Positions 6,596 to 13,572 of a stretch of DNA of 22,744 bases are shown here, in pieces (position 1 is the first letter of the stretch; the number at the start of each line of letters is the position of its first letter). Made by a program: the position numbers and the translations under genes. This DNA comes from Alcanivorax sp. UBA4485. Lineage in GTDB: Bacteria > Pseudomonadota > Gammaproteobacteria > Pseudomonadales > Alcanivoracaceae. The notes beneath the pieces are model-generated. The model did not search any database and had not been told where the DNA came from. It saw only the letters and a program-made list of their open reading frames with translations. The stretch is from positions 1 through 22,744 of the forward strand of contig DGNT01000168.1 in assembly GCA_002389055.1 (NCBI GenBank), given 5' to 3'.

Positions 6596-7117
6596 ATGAG
6601 AGCAAGTCAAAAACAGCAGCGCGGCGTAGGGATGATCGAGATACTGGTCGCCCTTCTGGTGCTTGCCATCGGTGTCCTCGGCTATGCCGGGCTTCAGCTT
6701 AACGCGCTGAAAAGCACCGAGTCGGCGCAGATTCGTTCGCAGGGCACGGCGCTGGCGCGTAACGCGCTGGAAATGATCGTGGTGAACGCGGAAGAGCGTG
6801 CGACCTACCTCGACGAGAGTGAATGGAACAACGGACAAAGCACATTTGGTGATGCTCCGCCCTCCAACCCGGACTGCCTGTCAAATCCCTGTTCCGCTTC
6901 GGAAATGGCGAGCTGGAACATAGCCCAGTTGCAATGGCTGGCCGGTACGGTGTTGCCGGCCGGACGCATCCGGGTTGAGCCGTGTAAAAGCGGCAGCGTC
7001 AGCATCAGTTGTGTGGTGGTGGCCTGGAACGATCAGGATATTAGCCAATGCCTTAACGGCGGGGATATCAATACCGCTCTGGATTCCGAGTGCGCCGTGA
7101 TGGAGGTCGACCGATGA
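6596..7117 (+). CDS. pilV: Type IV pilus minor pilin PilV
   Basis: A 173-residue prepilin. Leader MRASQKQQRG is cut before VGMIEILVALLVLAIGVLG, which places Glu at mature position 5; Val instead of Phe or Met at +1 is a tolerated variant. The MIEILVALLVLAIG helix is the PilV family signature. The globular part has six cysteines (94, 99, 130, 139, 152, 166), suggesting disulphide-stabilised loops. PilV, PilW and PilX form the tip subcomplex that carries PilY1. ATG 6596 was chosen over in-frame upstream codons because it gives a 10-residue leader. The gene starts 13 bases after fimU and overlaps pilW as ATGA. Confidence 0.88.
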   Translation: MRASQKQQRGVGMIEILVALLVLAIGVLGYAGLQLNALKSTESAQIRSQGTALARNALEMIVVNAEERATYLDESEWNNGQSTFGDAPPSNPDCLSNPCSASEMASWNIAQLQWLAGTVLPAGRIRVEPCKSGSVSISCVVVAWNDQDISQCLNGGDINTALDSECAVMEVDR

Positions 7118-7866
7118 GTTCACGCCGCTATATCCGGGGCTTCAGTTTGGTGGAGTTAATGGTCGCCATGGCGCTCGGGTTGCTGTTGACCGCCGCCGCC
7201 GTGTCCCTGTTTTCCACTAACCAGCGGACTTTTCAATTGCAGCAGACCATGGGGCAGCTGCAGGAGCAGGGCCAGCTTGCCATGCGCTTTATAAACCAGG
7301 ATGTACGCAGGCTCGGACTGGTAAAAGATGACGTGGCGGCGATGGTCACGGTCCCTCCCGGGGTGATTACCACCGGCACGTTGCCTCCGGCGTCATCCGA
7401 CAATGACAGCAATGGCAATGATCGCCTGACGTTCAGTTACCACGGTGCCGTGGATTGCGAAGGGGAGTCGTTGACACCGCTACAGGATACCGTGGTGGTT
7501 AATACCTATTGGGTGGACGACGACGCCCAGTTGAACTGCGAGGGAAACCTGGATGCCGGCAGCAACGGCGTTATTCTTCTACGTGGTGTGCGCAGCTTTC
7601 AGGTGCTCTACGGTATCGATACCGAGAAAAATGGTGTGCCCGGTGTGACGCAGTACGTGACCGCGGATGATCTCGGCGTGGTGCCGGTTATTGCGATCAA
7701 GTTGGGCGTACTTATGGAGGCCGACCTGGCGTCCATGAGCAACGCCGAGCAAGAGCAGACATTTTATATTCTCGACAGTGAGGTGACAGTGGATGAGGGG
7801 CGAACAATGCGTCGCCAGTTCCAATCCACCGTCGCTGTCCGAAATTACTCATGGGAGGATATCTGA
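7114..7866 (+). CDS. pilW: Type IV pilus minor pilin PilW
   Basis: A 250-residue prepilin. Leader MSSRRYIRG is cut before FSLVELMVAMALGLLLTAAAVSLF, with Glu at mature position 5. The segment LQEQGQLAMRFINQDVRRLG is characteristic of PilW/GspJ-like pseudopilins. It is a component of the pilus tip complex with PilV and PilX. GGAGG (7102-7106) lies 7 bases before the start, and the ATG overlaps the pilV stop (ATGA), so translation is probably coupled. An upstream ATG at 7090 would add 8 residues before the leader and is less likely. Confidence 0.88.
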   Translation: MSSRRYIRGFSLVELMVAMALGLLLTAAAVSLFSTNQRTFQLQQTMGQLQEQGQLAMRFINQDVRRLGLVKDDVAAMVTVPPGVITTGTLPPASSDNDSNGNDRLTFSYHGAVDCEGESLTPLQDTVVVNTYWVDDDAQLNCEGNLDAGSNGVILLRGVRSFQVLYGIDTEKNGVPGVTQYVTADDLGVVPVIAIKLGVLMEADLASMSNAEQEQTFYILDSEVTVDEGRTMRRQFQSTVAVRNYSWEDI

Positions 7867-8432
7867 TGCGTTCCGCCTCTATCCCGTCAACGTCCTCCCA
7901 GCGGGGCGTGGCGCTGCTGATCGCGCTGCTGATACTTGTGGTGGTATCGCTAATGGGCATCACTGCGATGAAAACAAGCATGTTCAGCGCCAAGATCGCC
8001 ACCGGCACCCAGGTTGATGCGATGGCATTTGAGGGTGCGGAATCGGCCGTATCCGACGCCTACAAGCACCTGGAAACAATGAGCAGTGACGAGCTTCAGT
8101 TCTTTCTCGGCGGCGGGATTATGAACCGCTGCCTGAGCGGCGGCACGTCCACCGACGTGGTCTGCCAAGCGTCTTCAAGAATGGACTCGCGCGGGTTGAT
8201 CAATGCCGGCTCGCGAATCCGCCAGGAAGGCTTGCAGGCGGTATCTGGTGGGCAGGTCAGCATGAGTGGCAATAACGTTATTCCGATGGACTTTAACTTC
8301 GACATCGTCGGCGGTGCCGATATCCAAGAATTCAACGTAGAAAATTACCATGTGCAGCAAGCATTAAAGCGGGGGCTTGTTTCGACCTCTGATTTGATGA
8401 CCAGTGCGCAGCAGCGGGAGGGTGAGCAATGA
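7866..8432 (+). CDS. pilX: Type IV pilus minor pilin PilX
   Basis: A 188-residue prepilin with a PilX-type N-terminus: leader ending SSQRG, then VALLIALLILVVVSLMGITAM. Mature position 5 is Ile19 instead of Glu. This is usual for PilX and its secretion counterpart GspK, which sit at or near the filament tip and do not need the Glu5 contact. The stretch MAFEGAESAVSDAY after the helix is also typical. GGGAGG (7853-7858) lies 7 bases before ATG 7866. The ATG shares one base with the pilW stop (TGATG), and the end overlaps pilY1 by ATGA. In-frame ATG 7851 would add 5 residues and has no ribosome site as good. Confidence 0.86.
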   Translation: MRSASIPSTSSQRGVALLIALLILVVVSLMGITAMKTSMFSAKIATGTQVDAMAFEGAESAVSDAYKHLETMSSDELQFFLGGGIMNRCLSGGTSTDVVCQASSRMDSRGLINAGSRIRQEGLQAVSGGQVSMSGNNVIPMDFNFDIVGGADIQEFNVENYHVQQALKRGLVSTSDLMTSAQQREGEQ

Positions 8433-11389
8433 ATCCGAAAGATGTGTTCAAAGGTGTGCTTTTTCTTGCTGTGCTTTGGTTTTCGCCCACCAGCCTGTAT
8501 GCGGACGATACGGAGATTTATTACGCCCGAGCTGATGTCGACGATGAAAAGAACCAGCAGATCGCCAATGTACTCTTTCTAATAGATACCTCCGGGAGTA
8601 TGTGCGATCCGCCCAACGGCGGCCGGGATTGCTCCAATACGTCCACTAAGATGTTTCAGCTCAAGGAGGCTTTTCGTCAGGTGATAGACGGTCTCGACAG
8701 TGATGTTCGTGTCGGGGTCGGTAAGTTTAATGGTGGGGCGGATTCCTCTGGTTATGGCGGCTATGTGTTCTATCCGGTCAGCGAAATGACCGAGGCCGCT
8801 CGTACTGAGGTCAAAGGTCTGGTCGACGGTCTTCAGGGCACGTCCAATACACCGACCATGGAAGCCTACTCGGAGATGGCGCGCTATATGATGGGGCGTG
8901 CACCGTCCAACTACGCCAAGGCTGGCGAGGCTTTGCAGAACGACCCGCGCCGCTCCGTGAACATCTCCTGTAATGGTTACCAGTGTTATACAACCAGCTC
9001 TTACGATTCGCCGATGGATATGGAGAATCAGTGCGAGAGCAACCACATTATTGTTATGACCGACGGTGACCCCACCTACGACAGCGATGAATCCGCCGCT
9101 GAGAACCTTACTGGCGGGCGGTGTAATGTCCCCGGAGGGAACTCCAGCGGCAACAGCTATGAATGTCAGGAAGAGATCGCGGACTGGCTGTTTAAGAAAG
9201 AACGCAACAACCGGCGTTCGGTTAAGACCTGGCAGGTGGCCTTTGGTCAGAATATCAGCAAACTCAGTGAGATGGGCGAGGTTGCCGGAAAAGGCGGTAC
9301 CGATTTCGTGCGTCGGGCGGATAACGCCGCTGAACTGGCCCAAGAATTCAATGAAATTCTGGAGCTTATCGACGATCAATCCCAGAGCATCACTTCCCCA
9401 GGCGTTTCGGTAAATCAGAACAACCGCCTTGAGCATCTGAATCAGCTTTATTTTGCGCTCTTCAGGCCTGAAAAAGCCTCTGTCTGGCCTGGCAATCTTA
9501 AGCTGTATTCGACTTCCGGAGGTGAAGTCACGGACAGTACTGGTAAAAATGCGGTCAATAGCGAGACCGGATCTTTCTATGAAGATGCGTCCAGCTTTTG
9601 GTCCAGCACCGAAGACGGCGCTGATGTAGAGAAGGGCGGCGCCCGTGAGCAGCTGAGTAACCGCCGGCTGTATATCGGCAATAACAGTGATAATGGCGGG
9701 CAGTACCGTCTCCAGCCCGGTACCACCACCTTTAATAACCTGACCAACGCTCGTTTCGGTATACCGAACGATGATGCCGATGTCGATTACGACACCAAGC
9801 TGGAAGTGTATAACGCACTTTCCACGCTTTGGGCCGACCCGATGCATAGTGTGCCGCTGTTGGTGAACTACGAGCTCGGCAACGACGCTGACGACGTGGA
9901 CGGCCAGCAGAATTATGTCTTCGTTTCAACGAACGGCGGCATGCTGCATGCCATCGACACCAGTGATGGCAGTGAAGAATTTACGTTTATGCCCGACGAA
10001 ATGCTTGCCAAGGCTTACGACTTTGTACGCTCTCCGCCGCTCAAAGAGAATAATATCCGTAGCGTCTACGGGCTGGATTCCAGCTGGGTGCCGATTCGTA
10101 TCGCCGACGATGACGGTGATGCCGAGGAGGTCTGGATCTTCGGTGGCATGCGCCGCGGTGGGCACAATTATTATGGCCTGGACGTCTCCGATATCGACAG
10201 CCCGAAGATGGAATGGCGAATCCGTGGCAACAGTGGCAACGGCGGCACCACCAGCGGGTTTGAGAACCTTGGACAAACCTGGTCGACGCCCACCGTCACC
10301 AGTGTTCGAATAGATGGCGAGATCCGTACGGTTCTTGTGTTCGGCGGTGGCTACGACCCGGATGGGCACGACACCGAAGGCGAGCGAGCCAACGAAGATG
10401 AGGTTGGTAATGCGGTTTACATCGTTGATGCCTATACCGGCGAATTGATCTGGTCGGCCAGCAATGAATCCAATTCGGAGGGCGCGGACACGGTCCATGA
10501 GGCTATGAACTGGGCCGTTCCGGGTGGCATTTCGGTGGTGGATCTGCCAACGGACGGTTTGGCGGATTATCTCTATTTCGGCGATCTTGGCGGGCAAGTG
10601 TTCCGCGTGAATCTCAATAACAGCAACTCCGGTGCCGATGGGCTGGTGGACGGTGTGGTCCGTTTGGCCAGTCTGGGTCAGGACGCCCATCGCCGGTTTT
10701 ATGAAGCGCCCGCCGTTGGTTATCAGAGGTCAGGCTTCTCCGAAACCTTGTATGTGGCGATCGGGTCCGGGTACCGGGCTCATCCTCTCGACGAAGAGAC
10801 CGACGAGGCCTTTTTCATGCTGGTTGACCGTAATTTCAAATCCAGTGAACAGCAGGACGTTATCGGTCGCGGTGATTTGGCGTCCGTTGGCGCTGGCGCC
10901 TCGGCCGAGCCGGACGGCGACGGCTGGCGTTTTGACTTTACCCGAAGCGGTGAGAAGGTAATGTCTTCGCCCACGATTTTCCAGGGTGACGTTTTCTTCT
11001 CCACTTATGTGCCCACGGAAGTGGATCAGGAAGACGACCCTTGTCTGGTTCTTTATGGCAGGGCTTTTGCTTATCGGGCCAGTATGTTCACCGGTGAGGC
11101 GCGTAGCTTTACTAATGATGGTTCGACTAGCTGGAGCGGTGAGGAACTGGATAATTCCGGCATCCCGCCCAGTGTTGTTCCGATCTACTTGCCGCCTCCG
11201 GGTCCAAACGACCCGGAAAACGACCCGGAAAATGACCCGCCGGAACCCGGCACAGTACGCTTCAACGTCGGTCGTGAGTTTGTCGGTGAAGATGGCATTG
11301 ACTACAACAACTTCCGCAAACGCCGCTGGTACCCGCTAGAGAAAAATGAGGCGAACCAGTTCTTCCCGCCGGGTCAGGAGTCCGACTAA
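8429..11389 (+). CDS. pilY1: Type IV pilus tip adhesin PilY1
   Basis: A 986-residue secreted protein. A signal peptide (basic KDVFK, hydrophobic GVLFLAVLWFS, cleavage near YA-DD, about residue 25) leads into a von Willebrand A domain with MIDAS motif DTSGS (53-57) and VMTDGD. Seven cysteines lie in or near this domain (59, 68, 181, 186, 202, 232, 246). From about 480, YVFVSTNGGMLHAIDTSDG opens the C-terminal PilY1 beta-propeller. The calcium-loop position DLPTDGLAD (705-713) has Pro707 where a ligand residue is expected. An NDPE-repeat linker precedes the last 45 residues or so. PilY1 primes pilus assembly, binds surfaces and mediates surface sensing in P. aeruginosa, whose protein is about 1160 residues; this one is shorter. 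The gene overlaps pilX by 4 bases and pilE by 1 base, with no pilY2 between. Confidence 0.93.
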   Translation: MNPKDVFKGVLFLAVLWFSPTSLYADDTEIYYARADVDDEKNQQIANVLFLIDTSGSMCDPPNGGRDCSNTSTKMFQLKEAFRQVIDGLDSDVRVGVGKFNGGADSSGYGGYVFYPVSEMTEAARTEVKGLVDGLQGTSNTPTMEAYSEMARYMMGRAPSNYAKAGEALQNDPRRSVNISCNGYQCYTTSSYDSPMDMENQCESNHIIVMTDGDPTYDSDESAAENLTGGRCNVPGGNSSGNSYECQEEIADWLFKKERNNRRSVKTWQVAFGQNISKLSEMGEVAGKGGTDFVRRADNAAELAQEFNEILELIDDQSQSITSPGVSVNQNNRLEHLNQLYFALFRPEKASVWPGNLKLYSTSGGEVTDSTGKNAVNSETGSFYEDASSFWSSTEDGADVEKGGAREQLSNRRLYIGNNSDNGGQYRLQPGTTTFNNLTNARFGIPNDDADVDYDTKLEVYNALSTLWADPMHSVPLLVNYELGNDADDVDGQQNYVFVSTNGGMLHAIDTSDGSEEFTFMPDEMLAKAYDFVRSPPLKENNIRSVYGLDSSWVPIRIADDDGDAEEVWIFGGMRRGGHNYYGLDVSDIDSPKMEWRIRGNSGNGGTTSGFENLGQTWSTPTVTSVRIDGEIRTVLVFGGGYDPDGHDTEGERANEDEVGNAVYIVDAYTGELIWSASNESNSEGADTVHEAMNWAVPGGISVVDLPTDGLADYLYFGDLGGQVFRVNLNNSNSGADGLVDGVVRLASLGQDAHRRFYEAPAVGYQRSGFSETLYVAIGSGYRAHPLDEETDEAFFMLVDRNFKSSEQQDVIGRGDLASVGAGASAEPDGDGWRFDFTRSGEKVMSSPTIFQGDVFFSTYVPTEVDQEDDPCLVLYGRAFAYRASMFTGEARSFTNDGSTSWSGEELDNSGIPPSVVPIYLPPPGPNDPENDPENDPPEPGTVRFNVGREFVGEDGIDYNNFRKRRWYPLEKNEANQFFPPGQESD
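11207..11242 (+). repeat. In-frame 12-base tandem repeat in pilY1 (NDPE units)
   Basis: The unit AACGACCCGGAA occurs at 11207-11218 and 11219-11230, and a diverged third copy starting AATGACCC follows at 11231. It encodes NDPE-NDPE-NDPP, a flexible acidic, proline-rich linker near the PilY1 C-terminus. A 12-base period means gain or loss of a unit would change linker length without shifting frame. Confidence 0.75.
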
Positions 11390-11817
11390 TGGTTTCCCCA
11401 CAAAAGAAAGCCAACGGGTTCACGTTGATTGAGCTGATGATCGTGGTGGTGGTGGTGGCGATTCTTGCCGCCATTGCCTACCCCGCCTACACGGAACAGG
11501 TGCGCGAAACCCGCCGTTCCGAATATCAAGGGTTGATGATGGATCTCGCCGCCTCGCTGGAAAATTATCGAGCTCGCAACTTCTCTTATAAAGACGCAGG
11601 CACGGAGCTTGGTACCTTGTCGCCGAAACTCAATAACAACGACTATTATTCAGTCAATATCAACGTCAGCGCGGACAATCAGCGATACGATATTTCCGCT
11701 GCTCCTAAAGGCGCGCAGAGCGGTGACGGCACTTTGAAGTTGAATAGCGAAGGTGTCACCTGCCACGTTAAAGGCAGCTCTTGTACGCTTGATGGAAGCC
11801 ACCGCTGGAGTGACTGA
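11389..11817 (+). CDS. pilE: Type IV pilus minor pilin PilE
   Basis: A 142-residue prepilin. Leader MVSPQKKANG is cut before FTLIELMIVVVVVAILAAIAYPAYTEQVRETRRSEY, with Glu at mature position 5. Cys125 and Cys132 bound the C-terminal disulphide loop, followed by SHRWSD. This N-terminal region is characteristic of PilE, which connects the tip complex to the major pilin. The gene position (last in the operon, after pilY1) and length agree. ATG 11389 shares one base with the pilY1 stop (TAATG), and AGGAG lies about 9 bases upstream. A major pilin PilA is less likely given the operon context. It converges on fimT, with only 9 bases between the stops. Confidence 0.88.
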   Translation: MVSPQKKANGFTLIELMIVVVVVAILAAIAYPAYTEQVRETRRSEYQGLMMDLAASLENYRARNFSYKDAGTELGTLSPKLNNNDYYSVNINVSADNQRYDISAAPKGAQSGDGTLKLNSEGVTCHVKGSSCTLDGSHRWSD

Positions 11818-11829
11818 TCACGTGTATCA
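11815..11829. other. Imperfect palindrome bridging the convergent pilE and fimT stops
   Basis: TGATCACGTGTATCA is an imperfect palindrome (one extra T). Its outer triplets are the pilE stop (TGA, 11815-11817) and the fimT stop (TCA on +, 11827-11829). It is too short and lacks T-runs for a normal bidirectional terminator. It also contains the right copy of the 9-base repeat. Confidence 0.3.
11821..11829 (+). repeat. Right copy of the 9-base direct repeat flanking the pilus operon
   Basis: CGTGTATCA, identical to 5991-5999 and in the same orientation, placed four bases after the pilE stop. It includes the fimT stop codon on the other strand. Confidence 0.3.
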
Positions 11830-12354
11830 GGGGCATTGAACGGCGGTCGTGCGCTCAATTCGGGCGGTGCCGATCACATTCATGATGACCTTGCGGGCAT
11901 AATCCTGATTGCAGATCAGGAAGTGCCCGTTTTGGTAGTAAAGGTTGCCCCGTCGCCTGTAGCGAAGTGCGTGCCCTCGAAAGCGCCTCCAGATCAGTTG
12001 TGTGCCTTCGGGCAGTTCCAGTCGCTCAAAGATTTCCGTTGATCGTATTCGTCCGTCGTTGTCTTTGTCCTGGGCCAGAAGCAAGGTGTTTGTCGGTCTG
12101 AACCGGTCACACAGGCTGTTGCCGTCACACAGATAGGTGGTGCCGTGGGTCAGGGCGTGAGCACGGGCCTGGTGAATGAACCCCAGCACCCGGTTGCTGG
12201 CGGCCACCACCCGTTGTTTGGGCAGCCAGTCGTTGTGCAGGCTGTGCCCGGCGCTGACCAGCACGGCCAACACCATTAGCGTGATGATCAGCTCCATGAG
12301 AGTGAAGCCCCGGTGGCGGAGACTCCGTGGTCGTGTCCTGCTCGTGCCTTCCAT
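11827..12354 (-). CDS. fimT: Type IV pseudopilin FimT (GspH/FimT family)
   Basis: A 175-residue prepilin on the minus strand. Leader ends SLRHRG before FTLMELIITLMVLAVLVSAG, with Glu at mature position 5. A GspH/FimT domain follows, including the loop AQDKDNDGRIR (95-104). Four cysteines (76, 82, 148, 174) probably form two disulphides. The C-terminal half is strongly basic (WRRFRGHALRYRRRGN at 122-137). FimT of Legionella and relatives binds DNA during natural transformation through a C-terminal GRxR motif. Here the corresponding place reads GTAR (162-165), keeping the last Arg only. GGGGAG lies 6 bases before the ATG at 12354. It is transcribed against the pilus operon and divergently from thiO. 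The 138-base gap to thiO has no convincing promoter by eye. Confidence 0.85.
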   Translation of the reverse strand: MEGTSRTRPRSLRHRGFTLMELIITLMVLAVLVSAGHSLHNDWLPKQRVVAASNRVLGFIHQARAHALTHGTTYLCDGNSLCDRFRPTNTLLLAQDKDNDGRIRSTEIFERLELPEGTQLIWRRFRGHALRYRRRGNLYYQNGHFLICNQDYARKVIMNVIGTARIERTTAVQCP

Positions 12355-12492
12355 AGCTGCTCCCCGGGCCGTCCGTGGCCCTCTTTTCCGCTACATTGAT
12401 CCAAGTCCTGGTGTGTCAGTCTAGCGCGCCCGGGTCGCGATCCTTGTGTTATTGTTGCTCCCCTTCCTGTCATCCAACTCCCATGATTTGCT

Positions 12493-13572
12493 ATGGCTGA
12501 TGTACTCGTTGTCGGTGGTGGAATTGTCGGTTTGCTGAGTGCGCTGAATCTCAGCGACCGGGGATTAAGCGTCACCGTGATCGACGCCGGCGGACAGCGT
12601 CCACCAGCGTCCTGGGCCGGGGGCGGCATTCTGTCGCCGTTGTTCGCCTGGCGTTACCCCGATGCCATGAACCGGCTGACCCACGACGCCACGGCGCGCT
12701 ACCGGGGGCTGGTGGATCGTTTGCGGGGCAAGGCCGGGTTGCGCGCTTCGGATCTCAACGAGAGCGGCCTGTGGGCGGCGGCGGATGGCGATGAGCGCCG
12801 GAACGCGTTGCGCTGGGCGTCCGCCTGGGGAGTGAGCTGCCAGGAGGCGCCGCTGAGTCGGTATTTGTCGGAGGCGCCGGAGCGTGAGGGGCTGTGGTTC
12901 CCTGCCATCGGCAATTTGCGTAATCCCCGCCTGTTGAAAGCGCTACGGGTGGCGTTGGTGGCTCAGGGGGTGAAGTTCGTCAACGCGGCGGTGGACGCCG
13001 TGCGGCCCGGTGCCGTTGGCGCCGAGTTGACCCTGAGCCGTGGCGACTCGCTGTCCGCGCCCCGTGTTTTGATTTGCGCTGGGGCGTGGACGCCGGCGCT
13101 GTTGGCGCCGCTTGGGGTGCGGCTGCCGCTGTTTCCGGCCAAGGGCGAGATGCTGCTGTACCGGTTGCCGCCGGGCCGGGTGCGCAGCATCGTGCTGACC
13201 GACGAGGGCTACTTGATCCCGCGGGCCGACGGTGCGGTGCTTGCCGGTTCCACGCTCAAAGCCGGCGACGCCAGCAGCTATCCCACGGTGACCGGGCGTT
13301 GGGCCTTGCAGGCCATGGCGGCGTCGCTGTTGCCGGAGTTGGCGGCGGTGACACCGTCCCATCACTGGGCCGGGGTACGGCCGGGCAGCGACCGGGACTG
13401 GCCTTATCTGGGGCCGGTGCCCGGCACCCGCGGGGTGTTCGCTGCCGCCGGGCTGCATCGCAATGGGCTGGTGGCGGCACCGGCGAGCGCCGAGCTGCTG
13501 GTAGCGTTGATGTGCGGGGAAACGCCGCCGCTTGATCCGGCGGACTATTCGCTGTCGGGGGCGTCGTCCTGA
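12493..13572 (+). CDS. thiO: FAD-dependent glycine oxidase / D-amino acid oxidase-like protein
   Basis: A 359-residue flavoprotein of the DAO family. A Rossmann dinucleotide-binding motif VVGGGIVG (6-13) stands at the N-terminus, followed by SWAGGGILSPL and a C-terminal HHWAGVRPGSDRDWPYLGP stretch with the FAD-contacting GLHRNG motif. This pattern is that of ThiO, which oxidises glycine to the imine used for the thiazole of thiamin. A gene of this family lies next to fimT and pilR in Pseudomonas too. No other thiamin gene is in view, so the substrate is uncertain. The start lacks a clear ribosome site. A six-codon frame including its stop (ATG 12483 to TGA 12498-12500) overlaps the start codon. 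The 3' end overlaps pilR by 28 bases, tail to tail. Confidence 0.85.
   Translation: MADVLVVGGGIVGLLSALNLSDRGLSVTVIDAGGQRPPASWAGGGILSPLFAWRYPDAMNRLTHDATARYRGLVDRLRGKAGLRASDLNESGLWAAADGDERRNALRWASAWGVSCQEAPLSRYLSEAPEREGLWFPAIGNLRNPRLLKALRVALVAQGVKFVNAAVDAVRPGAVGAELTLSRGDSLSAPRVLICAGAWTPALLAPLGVRLPLFPAKGEMLLYRLPPGRVRSIVLTDEGYLIPRADGAVLAGSTLKAGDASSYPTVTGRWALQAMAASLLPELAAVTPSHHWAGVRPGSDRDWPYLGPVPGTRGVFAAAGLHRNGLVAAPASAELLVALMCGETPPLDPADYSLSGASS

Noticed and set aside
7866..7925. PilX lacks Glu at mature position 5, which might suggest a damaged pilin
   Set aside because: Absence of Glu5 is normal in PilX and GspK-type tip pseudopilins.
10868..10876. RGD tripeptide in PilY1 (814-816), reminiscent of the integrin-binding RGD of P. 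aeruginosa PilY1
   Set aside because: It lies about 100 residues after the calcium-loop position, whereas the Pseudomonas RGD is close to that loop. A lone RGD is common by chance.
12355..12492. Divergent promoters between fimT and thiO
   Set aside because: Only 3-of-6 -10 matches at acceptable spacing were found (for example CTGACA with TGTAGC on the minus strand), too weak to list.
12483..12500. Tiny frame of five residues (MICYG) overlapping the thiO start
   Set aside because: It has no ribosome site and short chance frames of this kind are common; at most a curiosity of the weak thiO start.
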